From an uncultured Lachnoanaerobaculum sp. (GTDB taxonomy: Bacteria > Bacillota > Clostridia > Lachnospirales > Lachnospiraceae), in contig CALALP010000044.1 in NCBI GenBank assembly GCA_937925515.1, positions 1-64,000 of the forward strand: a stretch of DNA of 64,000 nucleotides. The letters are read 5' to 3'. Position 1 is the first letter of the stretch. Each line of letters starts with the position of its first letter. The notes under the pieces are model-generated. The model was not told the origin of the DNA and did not search any database. It saw nothing but the letters and a program-made list of their open reading frames with translations. Both the position numbers and the translations under genes were made by a program. Below are positions 16,615-23,982 of the stretch, one piece after another.

Positions 16615-17136
16615 TTATTTTAATATCTTCTTTATGCCACTTTGTAAATCAGAAAAACTACTCTTAGGTTTGGTTATCCACATTTTACTAATATCAAAAT
16701 TAGTTCTAATTAGATGTTCTTTTAAATTTTTACATTTAATAAATTCGCTTTTAAAATCTTTAGGACTCTTACAATTAATCAAGCTTTCAATTTTATTACT
16801 AATATTACAACACCTACATAATTCATCTTCAAAATTATTTACTTGTGGTAGTATTATAACCTCTTTTATATAAGATTTTTTCTCTAAAAATTTAATATTA
16901 CTATTTAGTATATCAGCACTACAAGTATCTGTATCAAACACTAAAACAATTATAGTATTCTTTTTCAAATTTATTAAATGGCTATTTTTTAGTTGTTCTT
17001 GAACTACATTAAAACGCTTAATTTTACCTGCTTGTATTAAATCTAGTTCATTATGAAGAACCTTGATAAATATTTCCTCAGTTTTTCCCTCAACATAATA
17101 TTCATAGATAACATTCTTTTTACTTACATTTCTCAT
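16615..17136 (-). CDS. Small TOPRIM-like protein (RloB/DUF4435-like), second gene of a candidate defence pair
   Basis: About 173 residues. Two motifs fit a TOPRIM nuclease/primase fold: an N-terminal YYVEGKTEEIFIKVL carrying the conserved Glu, and IIVLVFDTDTCSAD with the Asp-x-Asp pair, followed by LPQVNNFEDEL. This resembles RloB, AbiL-type and DUF4435 proteins, which pair with ABC/AAA ATPases in anti-phage systems (RloAB, AbiL, PARIS). It is shorter than typical DUF4435 effectors. The start at ATG 17136 (or TTG 17142) overlaps the end of the ATPase gene, so expression is coupled. The nuclease activity and target are not known. Confidence 0.65.
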   Translation of the reverse strand: MRNVSKKNVIYEYYVEGKTEEIFIKVLHNELDLIQAGKIKRFNVVQEQLKNSHLINLKKNTIIVLVFDTDTCSADILNSNIKFLEKKSYIKEVIILPQVNNFEDELCRCCNISNKIESLINCKSPKDFKSEFIKCKNLKEHLIRTNFDISKMWITKPKSSFSDLQSGIKKILK

Positions 17137-18232
17137 AATCAATATACTTCCTTATGTGTTCTACATTTGGAGAGTGTAAAAAAACATCATTATCAATAGC
17201 ATTCTTAAGTGAATCTGTTGATTTTTTTAACTTATCAGAGGCTGAAACACACCTAATTTTTACATCGCAACTGTCCTCTTCTTTTATCAAAAAAGTAAAT
17301 GCATGTTTTGGTAAATTTATATTTGCAATGTCTAAATTATGAGTTGTTATAAATAACTGTTCATTGTATTGTAAATTAGCTATCATAACATTTATTAATT
17401 CTCTTTCTATATCACTATGTACATACACAAACTTTTCATCTAAATAATAGAAACCATTTTTATGCTCAATAAGTGCAAATAAAAAGTTAGCAATATCTAT
17501 ACCGTCTTTTGTACCACTTGACAACATTCTTTCATCTAAAAGTCTTCCATTTTGAATATAAATTTTACTTTTACAAGTTTCTATGGCATAGGTATCATTG
17601 TCATGGTCAATTTCTTTAATCCCAATAATTGAACTATCTAAGGTTTTTAGTACATCTTCTAATACTTTAAAATATTTGTCATCTGTATCTTCAATTTCTA
17701 AATCTTTTATATTATCTCTCTCCGGATAACTAAACCTCCAACCAAATCTATGTATATCTCTTAAATCGCTATTTGCACTAATGGATTCTATTCTTTTAGA
17801 ACAAGTTTCATAACTATCATTCTTCCATATATTAATCATTTTTACTTCTAATTGTATATCATCTAAAGTATATCCAAACTCATCATTAATAATTGGAATA
17901 TTCACACTAACTCTAAAAAACTTTTCCTCATTAGTTGCAAAGTCAATAATAAAACTAGATTCATTTGATTTATCTATAATTAAATCTACTAGTTTATCCA
18001 CATTCCTTTTAGTAATAAAATTAAATATATTCATAAGGACTTTCCCTAGAGATGTCTTTCCGGTAGCATTTGTTCCAAATAATATATTAACCTTTTTGTA
18101 TCTAAAATTTTCAAATCCTTTCAGATGTTCACCCTCAACCATACTATCCACTATTTTTCTTGGATAAGTAAAATTAATATGAAAATCATTGAATTGCAGT
18201 AAATTATTTACTTTTAAATCTAGCACTATCAT
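17120..18232 (-). CDS. AAA/ABC-type ATPase (AAA_15/21 class), first gene of a candidate defence pair
   Basis: About 370 residues in the SMC/RecF-like ATPase class used by OLD, AbiL, RloA and PARIS systems. Walker A is GTNATGKTSLGK at about residue 50. The signature is LSSGTKDGI. Walker B is FYYLDEKFVYVHSDIE, and the switch His lies in QLFITTHNLDI. No fused nuclease domain: that role is carried by the next gene, the TOPRIM-like protein, which it overlaps. The start at 18232 has SD AGGAGG 6 nt upstream; an in-frame ATG at 18295 lacks one. A sigma-A promoter is at 18282-18310. Defence function is inferred from architecture. Confidence 0.75.
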   Translation of the reverse strand: MIVLDLKVNNLLQFNDFHINFTYPRKIVDSMVEGEHLKGFENFRYKKVNILFGTNATGKTSLGKVLMNIFNFITKRNVDKLVDLIIDKSNESSFIIDFATNEEKFFRVSVNIPIINDEFGYTLDDIQLEVKMINIWKNDSYETCSKRIESISANSDLRDIHRFGWRFSYPERDNIKDLEIEDTDDKYFKVLEDVLKTLDSSIIGIKEIDHDNDTYAIETCKSKIYIQNGRLLDERMLSSGTKDGIDIANFLFALIEHKNGFYYLDEKFVYVHSDIERELINVMIANLQYNEQLFITTHNLDIANINLPKHAFTFLIKEEDSCDVKIRCVSASDKLKKSTDSLKNAIDNDVFLHSPNVEHIRKYIDYEKCK

Positions 18233-18281
18233 ATTATACCTCCTATGTATAAATTCCGATTTTGAGAAGTTATACATATTA

Positions 18282-18310
18282 AGTATAAAATACAATTATA
18301 TTTTTTTCAA
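18282..18310 (-). promoter_or_regulatory. Sigma-A-type promoter of the ATPase-TOPRIM pair
   Basis: Minus-strand TTGAAA (18305-18310), 17-nt spacer, TATACT (18282-18287), about 50 nt upstream of the ATPase start. It shows the pair is transcribed independently of the fibre gene upstream. Confidence 0.65.
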
Positions 18311-18364
18311 TACTTTTATGGTATGGTATGTTTAAGAATATATAATTCTTTATCCTAGCAAACA

Positions 18365-18405
18365 TAAAAAAAGAATGATTCACATATACATGAACCATTC
18401 TTTTA
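18365..18405 (-). terminator. Rho-independent terminator of the fibre-protein gene
   Basis: On the minus strand AAAAGAATGGTTCA and TGAATCATTCTTTT form the arms of a strong hairpin around a short loop, followed by TTTATG. It lies about 90 nt after the stop of the TasA-like gene and isolates it from the ATPase-TOPRIM promoter. Confidence 0.8.
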
Positions 18406-18497
18406 GTTTAACATTTACTTAATTCCAAAATCACTTATTGACCTTGACCGTCTTTAATCTTCCAATACTCTCGTATTAATTAAGGCTTAATAGGTTT

Positions 18498-19529
18498 TTA
18501 TGGTTGTGGCTTTTGAGGTGTTTTTGCGTTTCCATTCTGCTTTTCAAGAATGTTTGGCTTAGCCTCTTTCTTTCCTATATTGAACTGATCCCAGTTGAAT
18601 TGAATGTCGATATGAGCGATTTGATTCTGAGAATCTGAATCACCTCTAGTTTCAATCATCTTGTCAGCTGTACCTGTTGTATACTTACCGTCTAAATCAG
18701 GATCCATAGCTATACCAAGGTATAAGTCCATTCTACGGTTTGTCTCAGGGCTTGTATAGATTTCAGCATCCTTGATTGCATCCTTAATCTTCTTAGCATC
18801 TAAATTCTTGAGTGCTGATAATCTTAAGAAATCAACTCCACCTACTCTGAATACATCTTCTTGCTTAGCACCAAGGCTCTTAACTAATGCAAATGCTGCA
18901 TCCTCTCCTGTGATTCCGTCGCCTTCTTTATGAACATAGATAGCAACACCGAGTAACTTCTCAACTGTATCTGTGCTAAGTCCACCATTAGCAGCCTTTG
19001 AACTTACAATGAACTTGATGTTGCTTAACTTAGCTGCAACAGTTCCAAGGCTTACGATGTCTGTACGGAATGCTTGTGCATAACCAGGATAAATGTTGTT
19101 AATATCAACACCTATGTTGTGGCTACCGTTTGTATTTGTTGTAAGATAAGGTCCAACCTGTCTCTTGATAGGCTCAGCATCCTTAAGTTCAGCTGAGAAA
19201 TCAATATTGTTGTATTTCTTAGCACGATCTTTGTATTGTTGAATAGAACCGTCCTTAGCAATCTTGTTATAATTGCTTGTTCCTCTTAAGAAGAAATCTG
19301 AAGGAACATAACCCTTATCGCCAACTCCGTCAACTATTGACCAACCGTGATTCTCATCACCATATTGTGCATAAAGACCTAAGTCTACGAACTGTACATC
19401 AAAATCTCCTGTGGTTGCCTTTGACTGGATATTAAGTGTCTTTGTCCATGCTGCATAACCTGTACCTGTTAATACCATTGCAAGTGCTAATGCACCAGCG
19501 ATAATACTCTTCTTGCTTGCTTTTCTCAT
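18498..19529 (-). CDS. TasA/camelysin-like secreted fibre protein with SipW-dependent signal peptide
   Basis: 343 residues. The signal peptide (MRKASKKSIIAGALALAMVL) ends with the SipW-type motif TGTGYAAW, as in TasA, CalY and related matrix proteins. The mature part is beta-rich with acidic, Tyr- and Asn-rich segments (YPGYAQAFRTDIVSLG) as in camelysin/TasA domains. The tail is Lys/Asn/Pro-rich. Codon usage is visibly tidier than its neighbours, and it has its own leader and terminator, suggesting high expression. It probably forms extracellular fibres or a surface layer after cleavage by the adjacent SipW-type peptidase. It lies last in the fibre gene cluster. Confidence 0.8.
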   Translation of the reverse strand: MRKASKKSIIAGALALAMVLTGTGYAAWTKTLNIQSKATTGDFDVQFVDLGLYAQYGDENHGWSIVDGVGDKGYVPSDFFLRGTSNYNKIAKDGSIQQYKDRAKKYNNIDFSAELKDAEPIKRQVGPYLTTNTNGSHNIGVDINNIYPGYAQAFRTDIVSLGTVAAKLSNIKFIVSSKAANGGLSTDTVEKLLGVAIYVHKEGDGITGEDAAFALVKSLGAKQEDVFRVGGVDFLRLSALKNLDAKKIKDAIKDAEIYTSPETNRRMDLYLGIAMDPDLDGKYTTGTADKMIETRGDSDSQNQIAHIDIQFNWDQFNIGKKEAKPNILEKQNGNAKTPQKPQP

Positions 19530-19588
19530 TTTTTCTCCTATCCTTGATTAGTATAATACGAATCTAAGTTTTTTTATAATTTTTTTGC

Positions 19589-19600
19589 CAAATCGATTTG
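19589..19600. promoter_or_regulatory. Palindromic operator candidate upstream of the fibre gene
   Basis: CAAATCGATTTG is a perfect 12-bp palindrome 60 nt upstream of the TasA-like gene start, within a 143-bp AT-rich intergenic stretch. A TATACT-type -10 lies between it and the gene. It could bind a dimeric regulator such as the NarL-type response regulator encoded nearby. Inference only. Confidence 0.35.
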
Positions 19601-19672
19601 CTATAATTAATTTTACCATAAAACTAATAAATAACATTGTACTTTAGTATTATTTTCATATACTCCTTTAGT

Positions 19673-21040
19673 TTATCTTTTTTCTCTTGATACATAAACT
19701 ATATCCTTTGCATAAAGATAGAAACTACCCTCCACAGGGAGTTCTTTTTCATCAAGGCTATATAAAACAGGTTGTCTTATTTCATCGGCAATCATAAACA
19801 AATCCTCTATTTCAGCCACTTCCACTAAAGTTCTATCTTCAAAACTTGGTAGTACAACTACATTTACCATTCTACTCATATTCTTTTTAAGAGATTTCTT
19901 TAACTTAAGTTCATATTTTTCTTCTTCATTAGGTACTTTTGTAAATAATAAAATATATACTACTAAAGCTACTCCTATTATAAATAATACTACTCCTGCA
20001 AAGAAAAATAGAGGGCTATTTTTAACTACTTCCTCAGTGGTTGTATTTACTTGTTCAACTTCATCTTTATCTTCAGGCTTTAATATTGAATAATATGGGT
20101 TACTATCAAGTATATTCATAGTTACTTTTGATTCAAAACTTTTATCAGCAGGCGAAACTTCATCATTTACATGGATTGTACCTCCAAATACAAGGTAAAA
20201 TTCCTTATCAGTAGCACCTCCAAGTATTTCCTCAGCCTTAGTAACTTCTTCTAAATATTGAGTGGGCTTAATTTCAATGTTTTCATCAACAACTACATTA
20301 GTATCAGAGTTTTTTGTTATATTTGAACTCTTAAGTCTAAATCTCTTTTCATATATTGGAGTTTTGCTTTCAGCATCTTTTTGAAATCCCTCAATAACAG
20401 CATCTATATAATAATCTCCACTAAAATTAAGTGTTTTACTTGTTTTAAGTTGTGAACTAAAGTTTACTGAAATAAAATCAGTAATTTTCTTTGAATAAAT
20501 CTTACCCTCATCGAGATACTCGTCTGATATTAATTCATTTCCCAAGAGTTTAACTTTATATTTGGAAGTATTTTTAAATGTGTATGTATATAACAAGTTA
20601 CTTTTTTCTTCTGTTTTAGACTTACTTCCAAAGTAAAAACATACTCCTGCAACTCCCATAAACAATACAACAGAAAAAATTATGCCTAAAATCCTGGTAA
20701 GACTTGAAATTGCTTTTTTTTCAAAGTTAAATTTTTGACTTAACTTTTCTTTGTTTTCACTATCTGCATTATCTGCATTTTCTTTATCTATAATAGTTTC
20801 TTGTTTTGCAACATCTTCTTTATTTAAATCTTCTTTATTTAAGTCTTTTTCACCTGAAATAACATTTTCTTTATCTGAAACAATGTTTTCTGCATCTGAG
20901 ACAACATTTCCTTTATCTGAAATAATATCTTCTTGCTTATCTAAATTTTCCCCCTGACTTGTATCTTCAGGGTGTATTTTATCTGACTCTATTTTATCAA
21001 CTGTATCTACATTTTTATTTTGTTTCTTCTTTTTTCCCAT
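19673..21040 (-). CDS. DUF5305 family membrane protein of the fibre operon
   Basis: About 455 residues. An N-terminal Lys/Glu/Asp-rich cytoplasmic region of about 110 residues contains imperfect DKENV and LNKED repeats. One membrane helix lies near residue 125 (ILGIIFSVVLFMGVAGV). A DUF5305-type extracytoplasmic domain follows (about 150-330). A second helix lies at about 350-372 (FFFAGVVLFIIGVALVVY) and a short cytoplasmic tail ends the protein. DUF5305 proteins co-occur with SipW peptidases and camelysin-type proteins; their role in fibre export or anchoring is unproven. The start at 21040 is chosen because GAAGGAG precedes it; it overlaps the peptidase gene end by 26 nt. Confidence 0.75.
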   Translation of the reverse strand: MGKKKKQNKNVDTVDKIESDKIHPEDTSQGENLDKQEDIISDKGNVVSDAENIVSDKENVISGEKDLNKEDLNKEDVAKQETIIDKENADNADSENKEKLSQKFNFEKKAISSLTRILGIIFSVVLFMGVAGVCFYFGSKSKTEEKSNLLYTYTFKNTSKYKVKLLGNELISDEYLDEGKIYSKKITDFISVNFSSQLKTSKTLNFSGDYYIDAVIEGFQKDAESKTPIYEKRFRLKSSNITKNSDTNVVVDENIEIKPTQYLEEVTKAEEILGGATDKEFYLVFGGTIHVNDEVSPADKSFESKVTMNILDSNPYYSILKPEDKDEVEQVNTTTEEVVKNSPLFFFAGVVLFIIGVALVVYILLFTKVPNEEEKYELKLKKSLKKNMSRMVNVVVLPSFEDRTLVEVAEIEDLFMIADEIRQPVLYSLDEKELPVEGSFYLYAKDIVYVSREKR

Positions 21041-22220
21041 AATCCACAACTCCTTCCGGTATGTCTGATTGTTTTTTTGTCATCATAATAGGTATTCCTA
21101 TCTTGGGTATTACTGCTATGTATTTTCCATTTACCTCTGAAATTTCAACTTCATCATCATCGATAGAAAAATTATTATCTCCTTTAGTTATAAATTTAAT
21201 ATTTCCTGCCTCATCTTTTTTAATATCCACTATTCTATGTGTTATAACAATGCTATCTCTATAAAAATTTATAACTGTTCCCTTAGTAAAGCTTTCTATT
21301 TCTTCCTGATTTTTAGGTTTTTGTATTAGAATGACATCTCCGGGCTTAATTTTAGGTAACATACTACCTGTAAGAATGACTGACGGATAGATTGGGAATA
21401 CTCCAACGCAAAACCACGAAAACATTATTGTACCAAAAAGTCCCACTACATATCCAACTGTAACCTTTTCATCTCTTACTCTTCTCGTTCCGTCTAAAAC
21501 TTGTGAGGTTTCATACATAATCATTGTATAAATAGCAGGAAATACTATTCCTATTGCCGCCTCTGCAAGCCAATTCAAATCAGGTAAATATGGAAACATA
21601 TGTATAAATAATTCTTTTACAAGTATATAAGAAATTGAAGAAATTGCTCCTCCATAATAGGATAAAGTAGTAAGCAGTATACTATCCATAATTGCAGGAA
21701 CTGCATATTGTGCTAGGTATATGACTATATCTTTCTTTTCCTTAGCTTGACTAATGTTTCTCAATGAAATATCAGATAATAAAATCACTATAAAAACCAC
21801 AAAAAAATACCATAGCTTTTTCTTTTTCCAACTTGCTGCTATGGCATATTCTCTTATTTTCTCCCTTGCTATAAGAATGGGAATAATTGAAATAAAGGTG
21901 TTAAATAATCCCTCCAAAGATAAATCATAGGGCGAGAGTTTTATTTGTGATAAAATTGCACCTACAACATACTTTATTGCAATAAAAATAAACGCTCCTG
22001 AGGCTGCTGAAAAAGCTATCCTTGAGTGCATTACCACCCTACCTGAAACATAAAGTTTAGGTAGGGTAATTAAAATGGCAAATAATGTAATCCAATAAAC
22101 CATTACTATATATGGATACTCTATGATAAACTTTGAAATGATTGGAATTTTAGATATACCAAACAAAATGACAAATATAAAGGCATATATAATATAATAT
22201 TTATTTTTCTTATACTTCAT
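21015..22220 (-). CDS. SipW-type (ER-type) signal peptidase I with large N-terminal membrane domain
   Basis: 401 residues. The C-terminal part (from about residue 275) is an ER/SipW-type signal peptidase: GSMLPKIKPGDV carries the nucleophilic Ser (about 283), ITHRIVDI carries the catalytic His (about 327), and TKGDNN is the third conserved box. The first 270 residues add about eight membrane helices that are absent from the roughly 190-residue B. subtilis SipW, an unusual fusion. Its likely substrates are the three exported proteins of this cluster, which share a YAxW cleavage-site motif. Start SD is weak. It lies 4 nt after the SSSEI-repeat gene. Confidence 0.85.
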   Translation of the reverse strand: MKYKKNKYYIIYAFIFVILFGISKIPIISKFIIEYPYIVMVYWITLFAILITLPKLYVSGRVVMHSRIAFSAASGAFIFIAIKYVVGAILSQIKLSPYDLSLEGLFNTFISIIPILIAREKIREYAIAASWKKKKLWYFFVVFIVILLSDISLRNISQAKEKKDIVIYLAQYAVPAIMDSILLTTLSYYGGAISSISYILVKELFIHMFPYLPDLNWLAEAAIGIVFPAIYTMIMYETSQVLDGTRRVRDEKVTVGYVVGLFGTIMFSWFCVGVFPIYPSVILTGSMLPKIKPGDVILIQKPKNQEEIESFTKGTVINFYRDSIVITHRIVDIKKDEAGNIKFITKGDNNFSIDDDEVEISEVNGKYIAVIPKIGIPIMMTKKQSDIPEGVVDYGKKEETK

Positions 22221-22224
22221 AGCA

Positions 22225-22572
22225 TTACTCTTTTGTTGTTTCTACTTCAATAGAACTTGTTTCAATAGAACTTGTTTCACTAGAGCTTATTTCACTAGAG
22301 CTTATTTCACTAGAGCTTATTTCACTAGAACTTATTTCACTAGAGCTTATTTCACTAGAACTTTCTTTATTAATACTTTCTTGTTCAATAACTTCAGTTG
22401 CTTGGCTCTCTGTTTCTTCCTCGCTTGTTTCTTCCTCTTCTTTAACAACTATATTATCCATAGTATATACAACAGGAACATTGACTTTCATATCAAGCCT
22501 TTGATTCCAGTACGCATAAGAAATCCCTGTAATAGATAAAACAAAAACTAAAATTGCTACTGATAATCTCAT
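22225..22572 (-). CDS. Short exported protein with SipW-type signal and SSSEI tandem repeats
   Basis: 115 residues. The signal peptide (MRLSVAILVFVLSITGISYAYW) ends in the same GxSYAxW pattern as the TasA-like protein. The mature part is only about 90 residues: a short beta-like segment (LDMKVNVPVVYTMDNIVV), a Glu-rich run, and then a tail of SSSEI units encoded by 15-bp tandem repeats (22246-22365). No known domain. It may be a minor fibre component, a spacer or an assembly cap. It lies between the larger SipW-dependent protein and the peptidase gene, with 4-8 nt gaps. Confidence 0.7.
   Translation of the reverse strand: MRLSVAILVFVLSITGISYAYWNQRLDMKVNVPVVYTMDNIVVKEEEETSEEETESQATEVIEQESINKESSSEISSSEISSSEISSSEISSSEISSSETSSIETSSIEVETTKE
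22246..22365. repeat. 15-bp in-frame tandem repeat, eight units
   Basis: Eight consecutive 15-bp units of the type ttcactagagcttat run from 22246 to 22365. The six units nearest the middle differ by at most one base, and the two at 22246-22275 are diverged (ttcaatagaacttgt). They encode SSSEI/SSIET units on the minus strand. Period 15 keeps the frame, so copy-number change would only lengthen or shorten the protein tail. Confidence 0.95.
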
Positions 22573-22580
22573 AGCTCCTC

Positions 22581-23309
22581 CTATTTATTCTCATTTGATT
22601 TGTTTGACTGTTCTAAGTATAAATCAAGTTTACCTTTATAAGTTACCATTATTCCCTCTTGCTCAGAACTTAAATCTGAAACAATGCTTAAATCTTCTAT
22701 TTTATCCTCTAATTTAAGTTCCTTTGGAAAAGTTAAAACCTTTTCTTTGCTTTCATCTGTTAAACCAAGATAAATGTGTCCTATATAGTCATCATTTTCC
22801 TTTGTTATACTTCTAAAAACATCAAATTTTATTTTTTCTTTAAATTCCTTTGGTGCATTTTCATATTCATAGACTGTTTCGCCTAAACTAAGATAAGTCT
22901 TTAAAGGTTCAAGTTCTAATGTTTTTTTGTCTTTTTTTGTAAAGTCTACATCATAAGCATAGATGTCCATAGGAGGCTTATTGCTCTTATTTTTTATAGG
23001 ATATGATATTTTTATATATTTTCCCTCAATTAAAGGTTGTAGAGGCACTCCTGAATTAAAAGTTATGACAGCACTATTATCATTATTTTCAAGTTCTGCT
23101 TTTAATTCAAAGCCCTGATATGAAGTATTGCTTTCATCAACTATTTCAGAGGTATAGCCCTCTTCCCCAAAACCAAACTTAAAAGTATCTGTACTTAACT
23201 TAGCTGAAACCTTTTGATCTCTTGACCATTTTGCATAACTTGAACCTGCAGCAAATAAGGTCATTACAATAACCAATGTTACTATATACTTCAAAAATCC
23301 TTTTCTCAT
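22581..23309 (-). CDS. Exported protein with SipW-dependent signal peptide (camelysin/TasA-like)
   Basis: 242 residues. Signal peptide MRKGFLKYIVTLVIVMTLF ends with AGSSYAKW, matching the SipW-type cleavage motif. The mature protein is beta-rich, with VSAKLSTDTFKFGFGEEGY at the front, as in TasA/camelysin family proteins, where a similar T-x-x-F-x-F/V element follows the signal. It is probably an accessory fibre subunit or assembly factor, comparable in position to TapA of Bacillus, but sequence similarity to TapA is not evident. It heads the peptidase sub-cluster, 40 nt after the response regulator gene. Confidence 0.75.
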   Translation of the reverse strand: MRKGFLKYIVTLVIVMTLFAAGSSYAKWSRDQKVSAKLSTDTFKFGFGEEGYTSEIVDESNTSYQGFELKAELENNDNSAVITFNSGVPLQPLIEGKYIKISYPIKNKSNKPPMDIYAYDVDFTKKDKKTLELEPLKTYLSLGETVYEYENAPKEFKEKIKFDVFRSITKENDDYIGHIYLGLTDESKEKVLTFPKELKLEDKIEDLSIVSDLSSEQEGIMVTYKGKLDLYLEQSNKSNENK

Positions 23310-23349
23310 TTTCCTACCTCTTTCTAATTATATTAAGTTAGTAAAACTA

Positions 23350-23967
23350 TTATCTTGTAATATTATACTTATCTGCAAATATAACTGCATTTACTCTATT
23401 ATTTAATGATAATTTGCCTAAGATATTGCTAATATGTTTTTTTACAGTTCCCTCTGAAATCATAAGATTTTCAGCAATCATCGCATTGGTATAGCCCTCT
23501 CTTAAAAGAGCTAAAACTTCTATTTCTCTTTCAGTTAAACTTTTAATAAGTTTCTCTTCCTCAGACATACTATTTACACTCTCTAAAAGACTTTGGGAAT
23601 AAAATTTACCTCCTTTATCAACTACATTTAAACCATATACAAGTTCTTCTATAAAGGCATCCTTTAAAACGTAGGCATCTACTCCTAGTTCTCTTGCCCT
23701 TAAAAAATCACTCTTTTTAGAGGAACTTGTTATCATAAAAATTTTCATTTTGTGTTGAGCTTTTTTTATTTTCTCTAAAAAATCAAATCCACTTTCATTG
23801 TTTAGATATAAGTCTAAAAAAGCCATTTCAATATCATTCTTTTTTGTCATCTCTAGTGCTTGTGCTACTGAACTTGTAACTAATATGTCCATTTCAGGTC
23901 TACAACTTTTTAATATTGTAACAAGCCCTTGTGCCACAACCGGATGATCGTCCAAAATCAAGTTCAT
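23350..23967 (-). CDS. NarL/FixJ-family response regulator
   Basis: About 205 residues. An N-terminal receiver domain has the acidic pair in LILDDHP, the phosphoacceptor Asp in MAFLDLYLNN, a Thr/Ser in IFMITSSSK and the switch Lys in YVLKDAF. A C-terminal LuxR-type helix-turn-helix follows (LTEREIEVLALLREGYTN and SEGTVKKHISNIL). The start at 23967 follows an AAGGAG SD. It is encoded 9-15 nt after its likely partner histidine kinase and just before the SipW cluster, so control of fibre genes is the leading hypothesis. Confidence 0.9.
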   Translation of the reverse strand: MNLILDDHPVVAQGLVTILKSCRPEMDILVTSSVAQALEMTKKNDIEMAFLDLYLNNESGFDFLEKIKKAQHKMKIFMITSSSKKSDFLRARELGVDAYVLKDAFIEELVYGLNVVDKGGKFYSQSLLESVNSMSEEEKLIKSLTEREIEVLALLREGYTNAMIAENLMISEGTVKKHISNILGKLSLNNRVNAVIFADKYNITR

Positions 23968-23982
23968 AACCAAATCTCCTTA

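Noticed and set aside
16547..16873. Plus-strand 108-residue ORF
   Set aside because: It lies antisense to the TOPRIM-like gene and has no SD, no family match and no promoter with a fitting -35.
22246..22365. CRISPR-like array
   Set aside because: Units are contiguous 15-bp tandem repeats without spacers and encode an in-frame SSSEI tail.
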